Source: Pyrinomonadaceae bacterium
Lineage (GTDB): Bacteria; Acidobacteriota; Blastocatellia; Pyrinomonadales; Pyrinomonadaceae
DNA length: 64,000 nt
Assembly: GCA_028284415.1 (NCBI GenBank)
Contig: JANQRU010000004.1
Location: forward strand, 1,178,001-1,242,000
Reading direction: 5' to 3'
Under the pieces are notes generated by a model. It worked only from the letters and a program-made list of their open reading frames with translations, was not told the DNA's origin and searched no databases. The translations under genes and the position numbers were made by a program. The first letter of the stretch is position 1. Each line of letters begins with the position of its first letter. Positions 1-9,341 of this stretch are shown here, in pieces.

Positions 1-280
1 GATACAGCGATTGATTTTTCAAGTTATAACCCGCTCGAAAATAAGCCTTAAAGTCCTTTTCGTTTATCGGCTTTGAATCGGAAGTTACGGAGATCGGGAA
101 CTTCATAAGATCATCCGACCAATCAGATAGATCTCCGTCGATTTTGATATTCTCAACCGGATAGGCGTAGGCTATCTTACCATTGTCCGCGTAAGTGTTT
201 GAAGATACTAGGATTAGAAGGAAAAAGGAAGAAAGAGAAAAGATTCGTTTAGTTAGATTGTTTATTTTTAACAAGGTCAT
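1..280 (-). CDS. Secreted protein with CBM9-like N-terminus (partial)
   Basis: This is the 5' part of a minus-strand gene running off the left edge; 93 codons are visible. It begins ATG at 278-280 with a strong AAGGAG ribosome site at 295-300. The first ~32 residues form a Sec signal peptide with a long hydrophobic core ending ...SSNTYA. The mature part contains IDGDLSDWSDD, the hallmark opening of CBM9/DOMON-like sugar-binding domains (IDGxxxDW). In Blastocatellia such domains are often fused to periplasmic sensor or hydrolase modules, but the rest of the protein lies outside the window, so no function can be assigned beyond a secreted or periplasmic carbohydrate-binding-like N-terminus. Confidence 0.75.
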   Translation of the reverse strand, partial: MTLLKINNLTKRIFSLSSFFLLILVSSNTYADNGKIAYAYPVENIKIDGDLSDWSDDLMKFPISVTSDSKPINEKDFKAYFRAGYNLKNQSLY

Positions 281-429
281 AAAATATTAGAAATCTCCTT
301 ACATTAAAAATTAAGTAGAAAGTCAGACCTTGATTCACTTATTTTAATAAAGTTTATCTTTCTGAACAAAACACACCGCTAATTGTTGCTTTGTGACATT
401 TTTTAGAGCTTATCGGAGGGAAAGAACAG

Positions 430-494
430 AACACGGATTACGCAGATTTTACAGGTTTTTTAAAGTATCTGTGAAAATCCGCTTAATCCGTGTT
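430..494. repeat. CGGATTACGC-type inverted repeat
   Basis: The left arm AACACGGATTACGCAGATTT and its near-perfect complement (ending AATCCGTGTT at 485-494) flank a short AT spacer. The element lies 10 bp past the stop codon of the downstream-reading lipoprotein gene and could fold as a transcript-end hairpin. Relatives occur at 40669-40710 and 45077-45168. Confidence 0.75.
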
Positions 495-503
495 ATCTGT
501 GCT

Positions 504-1190
504 CTATTTTTTCGTAAATTTTGCCCACTTGATCGTTGGCTCAATCCATTCTTTGAGAGGTTCGTATAAAAAGCCGTGATCCAAACCTGTGTTAATTTCA
601 ATTTCTTTGTATTCTTTTATTCCCTTTGAATTCTGCTTTATTTTCTTGCAACTGTTTCCACCGACCGAATCTGTTTTTTCGTAAATTGAAAGAATTCTGC
701 CGTGCAGATTTACCTCAAAATTTTCCAAAATCCAATCATTGCAATTTCCCATTAGGACAAAGTTCACTTTTTTATTTGCCAATTTCGTCGAGGTCAACAT
801 TGCGATCAAAGAACCCTTTGAAGCACCGACAACGGTTATATTTTCTGGTGAAACTCCGCTTTTGATCTTGGATTTTATTTCATTTGCAAGTTTAGTTGAG
901 TAATCGTTTACATCCGTATTTCGAGGACGTGCTTCGCTGATTACTTCAAAATCTTTTTTCTCAAAGGTTTTAAGGATTTTCTTATATTCGTATTTCCCGA
1001 ATCTTTCGCTAACGGCATTATTTGCACCCATATCTTCGATGATTCTGCCGTGTAAATAATAGAGATATTTTTTGTCATCCTTGACGATTTGCTTTGATTC
1101 GATCGTCTTTTGACTTTGATTACAACTTAATAAAAAGCTACTGAAAAGTGCTAAAACCGTGATGAATTTTATTAAAACTATATTTTTCAT
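504..1190 (-). CDS. Lipoprotein alpha/beta-hydrolase-like protein
   Basis: A 228-residue protein, starting at ATG 1188-1190; a TTG codon just upstream also fits the frame. The N-terminus is a lipoprotein signal peptide with lipobox LLSC, so the protein is probably membrane-anchored. A nucleophile-elbow-like GASKG (GxSxG form) follows VVG, and a late DHGF supplies a plausible catalytic His, as in alpha/beta hydrolases of the dienelactone/BAAT type. The LHGR near the start of the mature domain fits the first strand and oxyanion loop. Its start overlaps the stop of the DUF1304 gene (TGATG), implying translational coupling. Substrate unknown. Confidence 0.6.
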   Translation of the reverse strand: MKNIVLIKFITVLALFSSFLLSCNQSQKTIESKQIVKDDKKYLYYLHGRIIEDMGANNAVSERFGKYEYKKILKTFEKKDFEVISEARPRNTDVNDYSTKLANEIKSKIKSGVSPENITVVGASKGSLIAMLTSTKLANKKVNFVLMGNCNDWILENFEVNLHGRILSIYEKTDSVGGNSCKKIKQNSKGIKEYKEIEINTGLDHGFLYEPLKEWIEPTIKWAKFTKK

Positions 1191-1594
1191 CAATCTTTAA
1201 ACTTTAACCAAATAACCGCTCCCAAGCCTAACAAAGCAGGCAACGCCTGAACAAAAAATATTCTTACTTCAGCCGTTATTGCCCCGTAAATTCCGGCAAT
1301 TGAAATGCAAGATAGGAAAAATATAGCGACATTATTTCGCCAATTTTTATCAGAAATAAAAAATGTCCAGATCAAACCCGCCGCAAGAAAGCCATTGTAT
1401 AGACCTTGATTCGCCGCCAATGTTTTTGTCGGCTCGAATAACTCCGGTGCCAAACTGGTAAAAACTTTCGGTCCGCGAGTCGTCCAGGCAAACATCTCCA
1501 GCCACAAAATGTAACAATGAATCAACGCTACTAATCCGATTAAAATTTTAGCAATCCACTTCATAATTAGCGTTAGTTTAACTTGATTTTGCAC
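1190..1594 (-). CDS. DUF1304 family membrane protein
   Basis: A small integral membrane protein with four predicted helices. It carries the family signature: an N-terminal helix with a conserved His and LWLEMFAW, then NQGLYNGFLAAGLIW. The family is widespread and functionally uncharacterised. The reading frame opens with GTG at 1592-1594, but ATG at 1562-1564 (MKWIAKIL) would place the first helix at the N-terminus and is as likely; neither has a clear ribosome site. It lies 6 bp after the DUF4386 gene and overlaps the lipoprotein hydrolase gene by one base, so the three probably form one transcript. Confidence 0.75.
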   Translation of the reverse strand: MQNQVKLTLIMKWIAKILIGLVALIHCYILWLEMFAWTTRGPKVFTSLAPELFEPTKTLAANQGLYNGFLAAGLIWTFFISDKNWRNNVAIFFLSCISIAGIYGAITAEVRIFFVQALPALLGLGAVIWLKFKD

Positions 1595-1600
1595 ACCTTG

Positions 1601-2275
1601 CTAATTTTCAAAGGATTCTGTTTTGTTAAATCCTTTTACAATCAGCCAAATTGATAAGAAAAGTTGATTTAATCCCAGCGGCAACATTAAGAGCATTTCC
1701 AATCTTTGTCCAAACATCGGAAGCAAAACAGCTACTGCCAGTAAAACTGCGGAAATAAATCCCCAAATTGATATAAATCTAGGGATTAGTTTTGATCTGA
1801 ACAGCAAATAATAAAATGTTGCAAGAGGAATGCTGGAAATCAGTAAAGCCATAAAATGTAGCCACCAACGTGTTCCTAACAAAGTATTGACCAAAGGCTG
1901 AAAATCTTTTGTGGAAGAGAATCCTGACTTTACTATCTCTTTACTTAAAGACAACAAAGATAAAATGCTGAAATACTCTAGGGCAGAAAAAATAAAAACA
2001 ACAATGCTGAAAGCGATGAAAAAGATTGAAACATTTGGGCTTTTTTTCTTAAAATATGGTAGGAGCAAAATCGCCATTATGATTGATAATGTACCTGCAA
2101 ATAATCCAATCAATACACCTAAAACTATTTGGTCTGAATTTGCTGAAGCCGTTTTTAGAAATTCAATCTCAAAAGTTTCTTGCCCGAGCAAAATCTGTTT
2201 GGTCAAAACACCAATGATAAATTGAGCCAAAATTATAATGCCGATAATGATTGCAGTTTTTCTGTTTGAATTCAT
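1601..2275 (-). CDS. DUF4386 family membrane protein
   Basis: A 224-residue polytopic membrane protein with about six hydrophobic helices. The pattern (N-terminal helix, extracytoplasmic loop, WWLHFMALLISSIPLATFYY, RSKLIPRFISIWG, GLNQLFLSIWLIVKGF) is that of the DUF4386 family. Members have no assigned biochemical role. It is the first gene of the 2275-504 membrane/lipoprotein cluster. Confidence 0.75.
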   Translation of the reverse strand: MNSNRKTAIIIGIIILAQFIIGVLTKQILLGQETFEIEFLKTASANSDQIVLGVLIGLFAGTLSIIMAILLLPYFKKKSPNVSIFFIAFSIVVFIFSALEYFSILSLLSLSKEIVKSGFSSTKDFQPLVNTLLGTRWWLHFMALLISSIPLATFYYLLFRSKLIPRFISIWGFISAVLLAVAVLLPMFGQRLEMLLMLPLGLNQLFLSIWLIVKGFNKTESFEN

Positions 2276-2338
2276 AATTTTTTTCTTTATTCAAACAGCT
2301 AAGACGATATTAAGAATAAAAAGTTTCAGTTCTTAAAT

Positions 2339-3130
2339 TTATTTTTCGTTTTCAATTCTGTTGATGCCAATTTTATTTACTGCTGCATATAAAAGGTTTG
2401 CATTTGTTAAAAGTCTGCTGAGTTCCTGATCAAAAAAAGCTTTGGTGTGTTCATTCCATTCATTTGGTGAAGTCGTCAGCGTACTAAAACTGCTTGAAAG
2501 AGTATTTACATATTCTTCCTTTTGAGCGGCATCATTGATAAATATCGGCGGATATAGATCAAACATCAATAACCAGTTTTTTGCAATTCTTGTAACTCGT
2601 CCGTTTCCGTCTGCAAAGGGATGAATTCTTATTAATTCATGATGAAAGTAAATAGCCTTGATAATTGGATTTTGGATCAGATTCATCCGATAAAATAATT
2701 CGGAAACAAGTCCCGGGACTTCCTTTTCATCAGGACAGATATGAGAACCGATTTGAACAAGTGTATGGCGATAGCGGTTTGGATGTTTTTTATTTGATTC
2801 AGGGGAAATTAATCTCAAAAGCTGAAAGAGTTGGATCTCTTTTTCAAAATTCACATGAGAATTTATCTCTTCGACGACAAACTCAAGACTCGCCTGCAAA
2901 TTCTTTAAGTATGTTTCCGCTTCCTCATCGGTCTGAGCTTCCATTTGGGCATTCTTTATCCCGACAAGTTGCCGCAGATTATGAATACTTCCCAAATAAG
3001 TATCAAGCAAATCATCATCCGAATGATGCCGACTATAAATGATCAAACGATAAATTGATTTGATAACCTCATCAATTTCACGAATTTTTTCTTGATTAAC
3101 TTCTAAAATTTCTATCGGCAATAAAATCAT
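2339..3130 (-). CDS. Fic family protein
   Basis: It contains the Fic core HPFADGNGRVTR, with the catalytic His and the phosphate-anchoring DGNGR, so all active-site residues for AMP or other nucleotide-monophosphate transfer are present. A helical N-terminal region of ~120 residues precedes it, as in class II/III Fic proteins, but I do not see a clear (S/T)xxxE(G/N) inhibitory motif. ATG at 3128-3130 (MILLPIEI) is preferred over a TTG at 3151, which would overlap the upstream hydrolase stop. No partner antitoxin gene is adjacent. Target proteins unknown. Confidence 0.85.
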   Translation of the reverse strand: MILLPIEILEVNQEKIREIDEVIKSIYRLIIYSRHHSDDDLLDTYLGSIHNLRQLVGIKNAQMEAQTDEEAETYLKNLQASLEFVVEEINSHVNFEKEIQLFQLLRLISPESNKKHPNRYRHTLVQIGSHICPDEKEVPGLVSELFYRMNLIQNPIIKAIYFHHELIRIHPFADGNGRVTRIAKNWLLMFDLYPPIFINDAAQKEEYVNTLSSSFSTLTTSPNEWNEHTKAFFDQELSRLLTNANLLYAAVNKIGINRIENEK

Positions 3131-3144
3131 AGCTAAAACTTTTT

Positions 3145-3900
3145 TTACCAACTGCTAAGAAAAGATTTTGAAATGTTTATAAATTCATTTTTGTTATCAC
3201 CATCATGAGCATAATGAGCCGTATTCGGAACAACCCACAGATGGGAATCAGAAATTAAATTATTAAGTCTTAACATTGATTCAACCGAAATTTGTCCGTC
3301 TTTATCTCCTACGAGAAGTAGCGTTTTGGCTTTAATATTTTTAATTTCATCATCAGAAAGTTTGATTTTGTAGTTAGCTAATTGTTCAATTATAACTTTG
3401 ATTTGTTCGTCTCCGCCGGAGTGAAAATCATATATCCATTGAAATTGGTCTATGTTTTTGTAGCTATATGTTTTGAGCATTTCCGGATAATTCTGAGCAT
3501 CCCAATCGCCATTAGCGGCAATAATAATCATTGATTCTAAAATATCAGGTTTCATACTGCCGATTTGAAGTAATATATCTCCGCCAAAACTCATTCCGAT
3601 TGCTTTTATTTTTTCGAATTTGAGATATTTCAAGAGAGCCAATACATCTTCAGTAGATTGTTTAACGGAGAATGTTTCTTTGAGAGCCTCAGATTTGCCG
3701 TGACCTCTTAAATCAATTAAATAGACTTCATAATCATTCGCATATTCGTCAACAAAACCTTTCCAAGCAACAGAAGATTGAGTGTAACCATGTATAAACA
3801 ACAAGGGTTCGCCCTTTCCATAAACTTCGTAATAGATTTGAGTTCCATTAACTTCGACAAGTTCTGAGGTTTTGGGTTTTAGAGGAGTAGTATTTTTCAT
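3145..3900 (-). CDS. Alpha/beta hydrolase
   Basis: A 251-residue cytosolic alpha/beta-fold hydrolase without signal peptide. The HGYTQS oxyanion loop, DLRGHGKS, nucleophile elbow GMSFGG, acidic-residue strand LLVGDKDG and the late His in NTAHYAHDG together make a complete Ser-Asp-His triad. It is closest in style to general esterases/proline-iminopeptidase-like hydrolases; substrate unknown. It lies 21 bp after the class V aminotransferase gene and just before the Fic gene on the same strand. Confidence 0.8.
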   Translation of the reverse strand: MKNTTPLKPKTSELVEVNGTQIYYEVYGKGEPLLFIHGYTQSSVAWKGFVDEYANDYEVYLIDLRGHGKSEALKETFSVKQSTEDVLALLKYLKFEKIKAIGMSFGGDILLQIGSMKPDILESMIIIAANGDWDAQNYPEMLKTYSYKNIDQFQWIYDFHSGGDEQIKVIIEQLANYKIKLSDDEIKNIKAKTLLLVGDKDGQISVESMLRLNNLISDSHLWVVPNTAHYAHDGDNKNEFINISKSFLSSW

Positions 3901-3921
3901 AATTTTTGTTTAGATTAAGTT

Positions 3922-5094
3922 TTACAATTCTGCAATTATTTTCGATGCTCTATCAATTTCTTCAATCGTATTAAAATAGTGTGGCGATAAACGAATAGCC
4001 CAATCAATTCCTTTCTTTTTGAAATCAATTAAGCCCCAATGTTTTTGGCTTACACTAAAGAAAACATTGTTTGAATCAAGATACTTCTGAATTTCTTCAA
4101 GGGATTTACCATCTTTTCTAAATGTTAAAATGTTGCAGGTTTTAGAACCATTATCAAACACTCTTACATCTGACAAATTCGATAAGTTTTCACGAAATCG
4201 CACCATTAATTCTTGGTTACGGACTTTAATATTATCTATACCAATTTCGTTTGCATATCTTAATGCTTCGCTAAAACCGATGATGAGTGCATAAGGAGCT
4301 TCCCAAGTCTGAAAACGTCTTGCTGTTGGCAATGCTTCGAAATCAAACTTTTCTGTCCAAGTTGCTCCGCCTCCATCAATAAGTAGAGGAGAATATTCTT
4401 TTTCAAGCATTCTGTCAGAAACAAATAAAAAGCCTGTACCTCTTGGACCTCGCAAAAATTTTCGACCTGTCGTGGTCAAAAAGTCGCATTTTATTTTTTG
4501 GACATCTACATTTAATTGCCCAACGGATTGGCAAGCATCGACAAGAAATGTAATTTGTTTTTTGCTACAAATCTCCCCAATTGCTTCGACATTTTGAATT
4601 AATCCTGAGTTTGTCGGAACGTGTGTTACAGCAACTAATTTGGGTTTATGCTTTTCAACTAATTGCTGAAAGTCTTCAATATCTAAATCGCCGTTTTCAA
4701 GGTTTTTGATTCTTATGATTTCAATGCCAAATCTTTTTTGTAAGGAAATAAATTGAATTTGGTTTGATGAATAATCATCATTTGTTGTTATGATTACATC
4801 TCCCTTTTGAAAATGAATTGAGGATAAAGCCTTGATGTAAGCATCAGTAGCATCGTGAGTAAAAGCAATGTTTCGAGGCTCACAGCCAATTAATTTAGAT
4901 GCTTGATTGTAAAACTCATTAATTTCATTTTCTTTTAAGTCGGCAACTTTATAGCCGCCAAGTTTCTCTTCTTCACGTAAATAATAATTTATTTTTTGAA
5001 CAACAGATTGCGGCATTAAAGAAGCCCCGGCACTATTGAAAAAAATCTTATTTCCGTAATGTGGAATATCTTTTCTTATTTGTTCAATGTTCAT
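3922..5094 (-). CDS. Class V aminotransferase / cysteine desulfurase-like PLP enzyme
   Basis: A 390-residue fold-type I PLP enzyme. FFNSAGASLMP opens the fold, THDATDAYIKAL and VDACQSVGQLNVDV are the cofactor-binding stretches, and the Lys in TTGRKFLRGPRGTGFL is the expected Schiff-base residue. The family includes cysteine desulfurases, isopenicillin epimerase-like and EgtE-like enzymes. No iron-sulfur assembly partners (IscU, SufE) are adjacent, so the true substrate cannot be named. Confidence 0.8.
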   Translation of the reverse strand: MNIEQIRKDIPHYGNKIFFNSAGASLMPQSVVQKINYYLREEEKLGGYKVADLKENEINEFYNQASKLIGCEPRNIAFTHDATDAYIKALSSIHFQKGDVIITTNDDYSSNQIQFISLQKRFGIEIIRIKNLENGDLDIEDFQQLVEKHKPKLVAVTHVPTNSGLIQNVEAIGEICSKKQITFLVDACQSVGQLNVDVQKIKCDFLTTTGRKFLRGPRGTGFLFVSDRMLEKEYSPLLIDGGGATWTEKFDFEALPTARRFQTWEAPYALIIGFSEALRYANEIGIDNIKVRNQELMVRFRENLSNLSDVRVFDNGSKTCNILTFRKDGKSLEEIQKYLDSNNVFFSVSQKHWGLIDFKKKGIDWAIRLSPHYFNTIEEIDRASKIIAEL

Positions 5095-5212
5095 TTATCT
5101 AATTGTCTATTAAAAATGTCTTGTAAATTATCATCAGAACTGAAATTTACAAGACATTATTGTCGCACAATTAGATTTTATTTCTATGTTTCAAAGTTGT
5201 GATTGTGTTTTC

Positions 5213-6877
5213 CTATTCGCTGTTACGAGAAAACCTGACTTTTTGAATCCTATTCGAATTCAAAAGCATTTCATTTATCGCTCCATCTTTATCTTTTTTA
5301 ATTTCGAGCGAATAATTATTAACGAGTAATTTTTTCGGTGAAAGAAGTAAGCCTTTTCTCTTTTTGTCTCTAATTTTTATTTCGTATGTTTTGTCTGAAA
5401 CGTGTTTGATTTCAAATGTTACATCAGTTTCAGTATTAGTAAATTTTCCGTCCAAAGAATTGAAATCAAAGCCTTTCCAATCGGAATCTATGCGAGTCAA
5501 TGTGTAAGGTGCGTGCGTCGTGTAATATGCAGTTATTTGCATTTCGCCTTTTTCGTTTTTCTTAAATTCCTGCTTAAATGCGGCATCATTCCATTGTTGA
5601 AAAATGTTGTCTGCTTCTCTGACTACCTCAATGTCATTTCGCCCAAATCTAACTAAATAGAGTTTTCCGCCTCGTTTTTCAAATTGGAAAATATATCCGC
5701 CTTTTGTTTGATAAGTTCCGACAACATCATCAATTGAGATAAAATCCCCAGCTTTTTTTGGTTTGATCGGGTAGCTTTTCTTTTTGCTGTCGAATCCCAA
5801 AAGAACATCTGCGGTTTGACGGGTTTGCATTGTTGGATCAATTTTCCCGCTATTTATGATAGTAATAATTGAAGTATTTTCTTTCGGAAAACGATATGTA
5901 ACTGCTTTCCAAGCTCCTGTTGAACCACCGTGAAATGTATATGGAACATTTCGATATTTTCCAAACTCTAAACCGTAACCATAGTTTTTAGCTTTAGAAT
6001 TTGGAATTAATTGCTGACTCTTTTCAATCAATTCGGCAGAGTAGAATTTATTTTTCTTTGTTTGAACAGTTTTTTCCCATTCCAATTGGTCTTCTAAAGT
6101 TGAGAAGATATTTCCGTCGCCGTGAATATTTGTAATCCAGTCGTAGCCAAACCAAGTGTCAAAATTGAAATAAGGTTTGGCGACAGGTTCTCTGATTTTT
6201 TTGTAATTAGATTCAAATGAAGTGTTCGGCATATTAAGTTTTTTGAACATTTCATCGGTATATTCTCTGAAAGTTTTGCCTGCTACTTTTCCGACAATTT
6301 CAGCCAATAGAATATAGTTTGAATTACTGTAATAATACTTTGAGCCAGGAACAAAATTTAGTTCATTTTGTTTGTGCAAAAGGTCTAAAACGTCTTTGTT
6401 ATTGTCTGTTTGCTCCCACCAAGTAATTCCTTGTAAACTCAATAAATCATAAAAATCTCGAATTCCACTTGTATGAGTCAAAAGGTTTTCAATTGTAATT
6501 TTTGATTTAATTTTGGGATAAAGTTTTGGGTAAAACTTTCGTATGTCATCGTCGAGATTTAGTTTCTTTTCTTCAATTAATATTAAAGCTGCAAAAGCGG
6601 TAAATTGTTTCCCGTTTGAAGCGATGTTAAAACGCGAATCTTTTCCAATCGGAGTTTTTGCTTTTAAATCTGCAAAACCTGCGTATTTTTCGTAGATAAT
6701 TTTTCCGTTCTTTACGACTCCCGTGGCAATTCCGGGAGCGTCTTTTGGAACATCTTGAATTGCGATTGATTCAAGAGATTTGATTTGTTGCGATGTTAAA
6801 TTTTTATTGGAGTCTTGCCCGAAAACAGCAAAAACCAAGAGCGACATTGTAAATATAGCGATAAATAAGTTTTTCAT
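5213..6877 (-). CDS. Secreted beta-lactamase-family serine hydrolase
   Basis: A 554-residue exported protein (signal peptide to ~residue 20, ending VFG-Q). The class C beta-lactamase/DD-peptidase-like domain is complete: SNGK (SxxK nucleophile and general base), YSN (YxN), and HGG (equivalent of KTG). DDDIRKFYPKLYP and LLTHTSGIRDFYDL are further family motifs. A ~170-residue C-terminal beta-rich extension follows, as in many Bacteroidota and Acidobacteriota members. Known members act as esterases, D-aminopeptidases or peptidoglycan enzymes; which applies is not visible. It lies 41 bp downstream of the membrane AraC regulator. Confidence 0.85.
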   Translation of the reverse strand: MKNLFIAIFTMSLLVFAVFGQDSNKNLTSQQIKSLESIAIQDVPKDAPGIATGVVKNGKIIYEKYAGFADLKAKTPIGKDSRFNIASNGKQFTAFAALILIEEKKLNLDDDIRKFYPKLYPKIKSKITIENLLTHTSGIRDFYDLLSLQGITWWEQTDNNKDVLDLLHKQNELNFVPGSKYYYSNSNYILLAEIVGKVAGKTFREYTDEMFKKLNMPNTSFESNYKKIREPVAKPYFNFDTWFGYDWITNIHGDGNIFSTLEDQLEWEKTVQTKKNKFYSAELIEKSQQLIPNSKAKNYGYGLEFGKYRNVPYTFHGGSTGAWKAVTYRFPKENTSIITIINSGKIDPTMQTRQTADVLLGFDSKKKSYPIKPKKAGDFISIDDVVGTYQTKGGYIFQFEKRGGKLYLVRFGRNDIEVVREADNIFQQWNDAAFKQEFKKNEKGEMQITAYYTTHAPYTLTRIDSDWKGFDFNSLDGKFTNTETDVTFEIKHVSDKTYEIKIRDKKRKGLLLSPKKLLVNNYSLEIKKDKDGAINEMLLNSNRIQKVRFSRNSE

Positions 6878-6918
6878 AGTTCGAATTTAGCGAGAAAAAA
6901 GTCTAAAATCGCTCCAAA

Positions 6919-8142
6919 TCACGATTTGACACCTGTTTTTAGTGATTTTTTAATATATTCCTTGGGAGTCAGCGAAGTTTGCTTTTTAAAGGCTCGATTA
7001 AAGGTAGATTTTGAATTGAATCCACAATCAAAAGCAATTCCCAAAAGTGTCTTCATATCGTTTTCGCCCGTTTGAATTTTTTCGATAACTGCCTCCGTGC
7101 GATATTTATTTATAAAATCATTGAAATTCATTTCAAATCCTTGATTGATTATTCTCGAAACTTTACGAGGATTAATTTGTAATTCCTGCGAAACATCGGA
7201 AAGTGTCAATTCGGGATTTTCAAACAGTTTTTCCGTTGTCATTAATTCTTCAATTTTAATTTTCCATTCATCAAGATCAGAAAATTCTTTCGTTTCTTTT
7301 TTGGTTGAGGTTTCAATTAAATCTTCTTCGTCATTTTCAGTTTCTTCTGTTTCATATTCTTTCAAAAGATAACTCGATTCATAACCAAATAGAGACGTTC
7401 GAAAAGCAATAATTGCTCTGACAGAATTTGTATAACCGCTTATCGAAATGTAGTAAAACAAAATTGAAAAACAAAGATAATACCAAAATTTATTTCCAAA
7501 TTGTCCCCATTCGGGATTTGAGATAAAAAATACAACCCGAAGCAAAAGTATTATCAAAAATGCAAAAAGAAAACGTTGAACCCAAACAAAAAGAATAGTA
7601 TCGGCAAAACTTACCACTTGATAAGCGATTTTCTTATAAGCAGAATAAAAACGTATACTCAACACCAAATAAAAGACCATTGAAATCAAACCGCTCATCT
7701 GATACCAAAACGCCAAATCTTTGTCTCTTTCATCTGCATAAAAATAAAATTCATCAAGTATAAATTTGTCCGTTATCAAAATGATGACTGAGTAAATAAA
7801 ATAAAAAATTGCAGGCAGAAAATGAACTATGTCTTTCTTTGAAAGCTTAAATGATTTATTGAGCAGACTTTGAGTGTAAAAATAGATTACAGGACCAATC
7901 AGAAATAACTGCTGAAAGGGAACAAAAAACATTATTTCCCGATAAGGGTTGCGAGAATACCAGCCTGCATAGCCAAGCATAAATGGCGAAATATACATCG
8001 CACACAGGAAAACAAAAAAGCTCAACCAAAGGCTGGCTTTATTCTGATTTCTTATTCCTTTGTGTAAAAGCAGTCCTGAGAAAACAATTCCATGAAAGAA
8101 GAAAATCAATAATACAGAGCTTTTTAAACCAAAACCAAACAC
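6919..8142 (-). CDS. Membrane-anchored AraC family transcriptional regulator
   Basis: The N-terminal ~230 residues contain about seven hydrophobic helices. A charged linker (Glu/Asp-rich) leads to a C-terminal AraC/XylS double-HTH domain ending in the FNRAFKKQTSLTPKEYIKK signature. Such 7TM-AraC proteins are presumed to sense a signal in or across the membrane and act directly on DNA. The start is GTG at 8140-8142 with a weak GGA upstream. It is co-directional with the serine hydrolase 41 bp downstream, its likely co-transcribed partner. Confidence 0.85.
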   Translation of the reverse strand: MFGFGLKSSVLLIFFFHGIVFSGLLLHKGIRNQNKASLWLSFFVFLCAMYISPFMLGYAGWYSRNPYREIMFFVPFQQLFLIGPVIYFYTQSLLNKSFKLSKKDIVHFLPAIFYFIYSVIILITDKFILDEFYFYADERDKDLAFWYQMSGLISMVFYLVLSIRFYSAYKKIAYQVVSFADTILFVWVQRFLFAFLIILLLRVVFFISNPEWGQFGNKFWYYLCFSILFYYISISGYTNSVRAIIAFRTSLFGYESSYLLKEYETEETENDEEDLIETSTKKETKEFSDLDEWKIKIEELMTTEKLFENPELTLSDVSQELQINPRKVSRIINQGFEMNFNDFINKYRTEAVIEKIQTGENDMKTLLGIAFDCGFNSKSTFNRAFKKQTSLTPKEYIKKSLKTGVKS

Positions 8143-8225
8143 AATTTTCCAAGTAGATTAATTTTTATTCTATATGAGAAAACTACAGAAATAAATCGAA
8201 GACCAAATTAAATTTTTTTGATTTT

Positions 8226-9200
8226 CTAAGGATAAATCCTGATAACAACATTGCCTCTTTTATGTCCTTTTTCAACGTAATCGTGAGCATCGGCAATCTC
8301 GTCCATTGAATAAGTCTTATCAATAACCGTTTTGATCTTTCCGTCTTCGATCAGGTTTTTGATAAATGTTAAATCTTTTTTAGTATTTTGAGCGACCCCC
8401 GAAATTGCTTTTTTGCTTCCAAATAATTTTGTCCAAAGGACTTGCAGATATTGCGGAATTCCGGCAACTGCCATAAGAAACCGACCGTTTTTCGTGAGAG
8501 AATTTTTGCAATCTGAGAAGTAAATTTTTCCGACGGTATCAAAAATTATGTCGTAAGTTTCATCATCTTGCGTAAAATCTTCCTTCGTGTAATCAATTAC
8601 CTTATCCGCACCGAGAGATTTGACCATTTCTGCATTTGAACCGCTACACACACCTGTTACTTCCGCACCAAAGTATTTCGCAAGCTGAACAGCAAAAATC
8701 CCCAAAGAACCGGAAGCACCGTTGATAAGAACTTTTTGTCCGCTTTGGATTTGTCCAAAATCTCTCAAAAAAACCAGTGAAGAAATCGCTCCGAAAGAAA
8801 CGGCGGCGGATTCTTCAAAATTCATATTTTCTGGTTGAGTTAAAATTGCTCCATTTTCGGGAACGGTGACATATTCAGCATTTGCTCCGAAATTTTCGCT
8901 TGCACCGAAAACCTCTTCGCCTTGCTTAAATTCCGCGACATCTTTGCCAACCGATTCTACTTTTCCGGCAAACTCCAATCCCGGAACAGGTTGTCTCGGT
9001 CCCGAAAAGCCGAACATAATCCTGACCAACAATTTAAAGCCAAATGGAACCTTAAGACTACGGATTCTGACATCACCGGAAGTTACTGTCGTTGCATAAA
9101 CTTTCACCAAAACTTCATTATCTTTCGGGATGGGCTTTTCTATCTCTCTTGCCTCAAGAACATCAGGTGAACCATATCTTTCATAAACAGCTGCTTTCAT
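8226..9200 (-). CDS. NAD(P)-dependent medium-chain dehydrogenase / quinone oxidoreductase-like
   Basis: An MDR-superfamily oxidoreductase of ~324 residues. The MKAAVYERYGSPDVL opening, the GroES-like fold, VPGLEFAGKVESVG, then the Rossmann segment INGASGSLGIFAVQLAKYFG with an AxGxxG-like dinucleotide loop are present. The structural-zinc Cys cluster is absent, which places it with the quinone oxidoreductase/zinc-independent branch. The start is ATG at 9198-9200 rather than the in-frame TTG two codons upstream. It is a single gene; physiological substrate unknown. Confidence 0.8.
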   Translation of the reverse strand: MKAAVYERYGSPDVLEAREIEKPIPKDNEVLVKVYATTVTSGDVRIRSLKVPFGFKLLVRIMFGFSGPRQPVPGLEFAGKVESVGKDVAEFKQGEEVFGASENFGANAEYVTVPENGAILTQPENMNFEESAAVSFGAISSLVFLRDFGQIQSGQKVLINGASGSLGIFAVQLAKYFGAEVTGVCSGSNAEMVKSLGADKVIDYTKEDFTQDDETYDIIFDTVGKIYFSDCKNSLTKNGRFLMAVAGIPQYLQVLWTKLFGSKKAISGVAQNTKKDLTFIKNLIEDGKIKTVIDKTYSMDEIADAHDYVEKGHKRGNVVIRIYP

Positions 9201-9341
9201 AATCAAAAAACCTTCATTAAATATTATTGCAAGCTATTTTAACGAAGGTCTTGTAGAGAATGTTCTTAAATTAAAGTTAGTGTTTGAAAATCGAAAACAA
9301 AAAGAAGCCATAAATATTCCAAAAACATTTCAGCCTCCTCT

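Noticed and set aside
2339..3900. Fic toxin-antitoxin pair with the neighbouring gene
   Set aside because: The neighbour is an alpha/beta hydrolase with a complete triad, not a FicA-like antitoxin.
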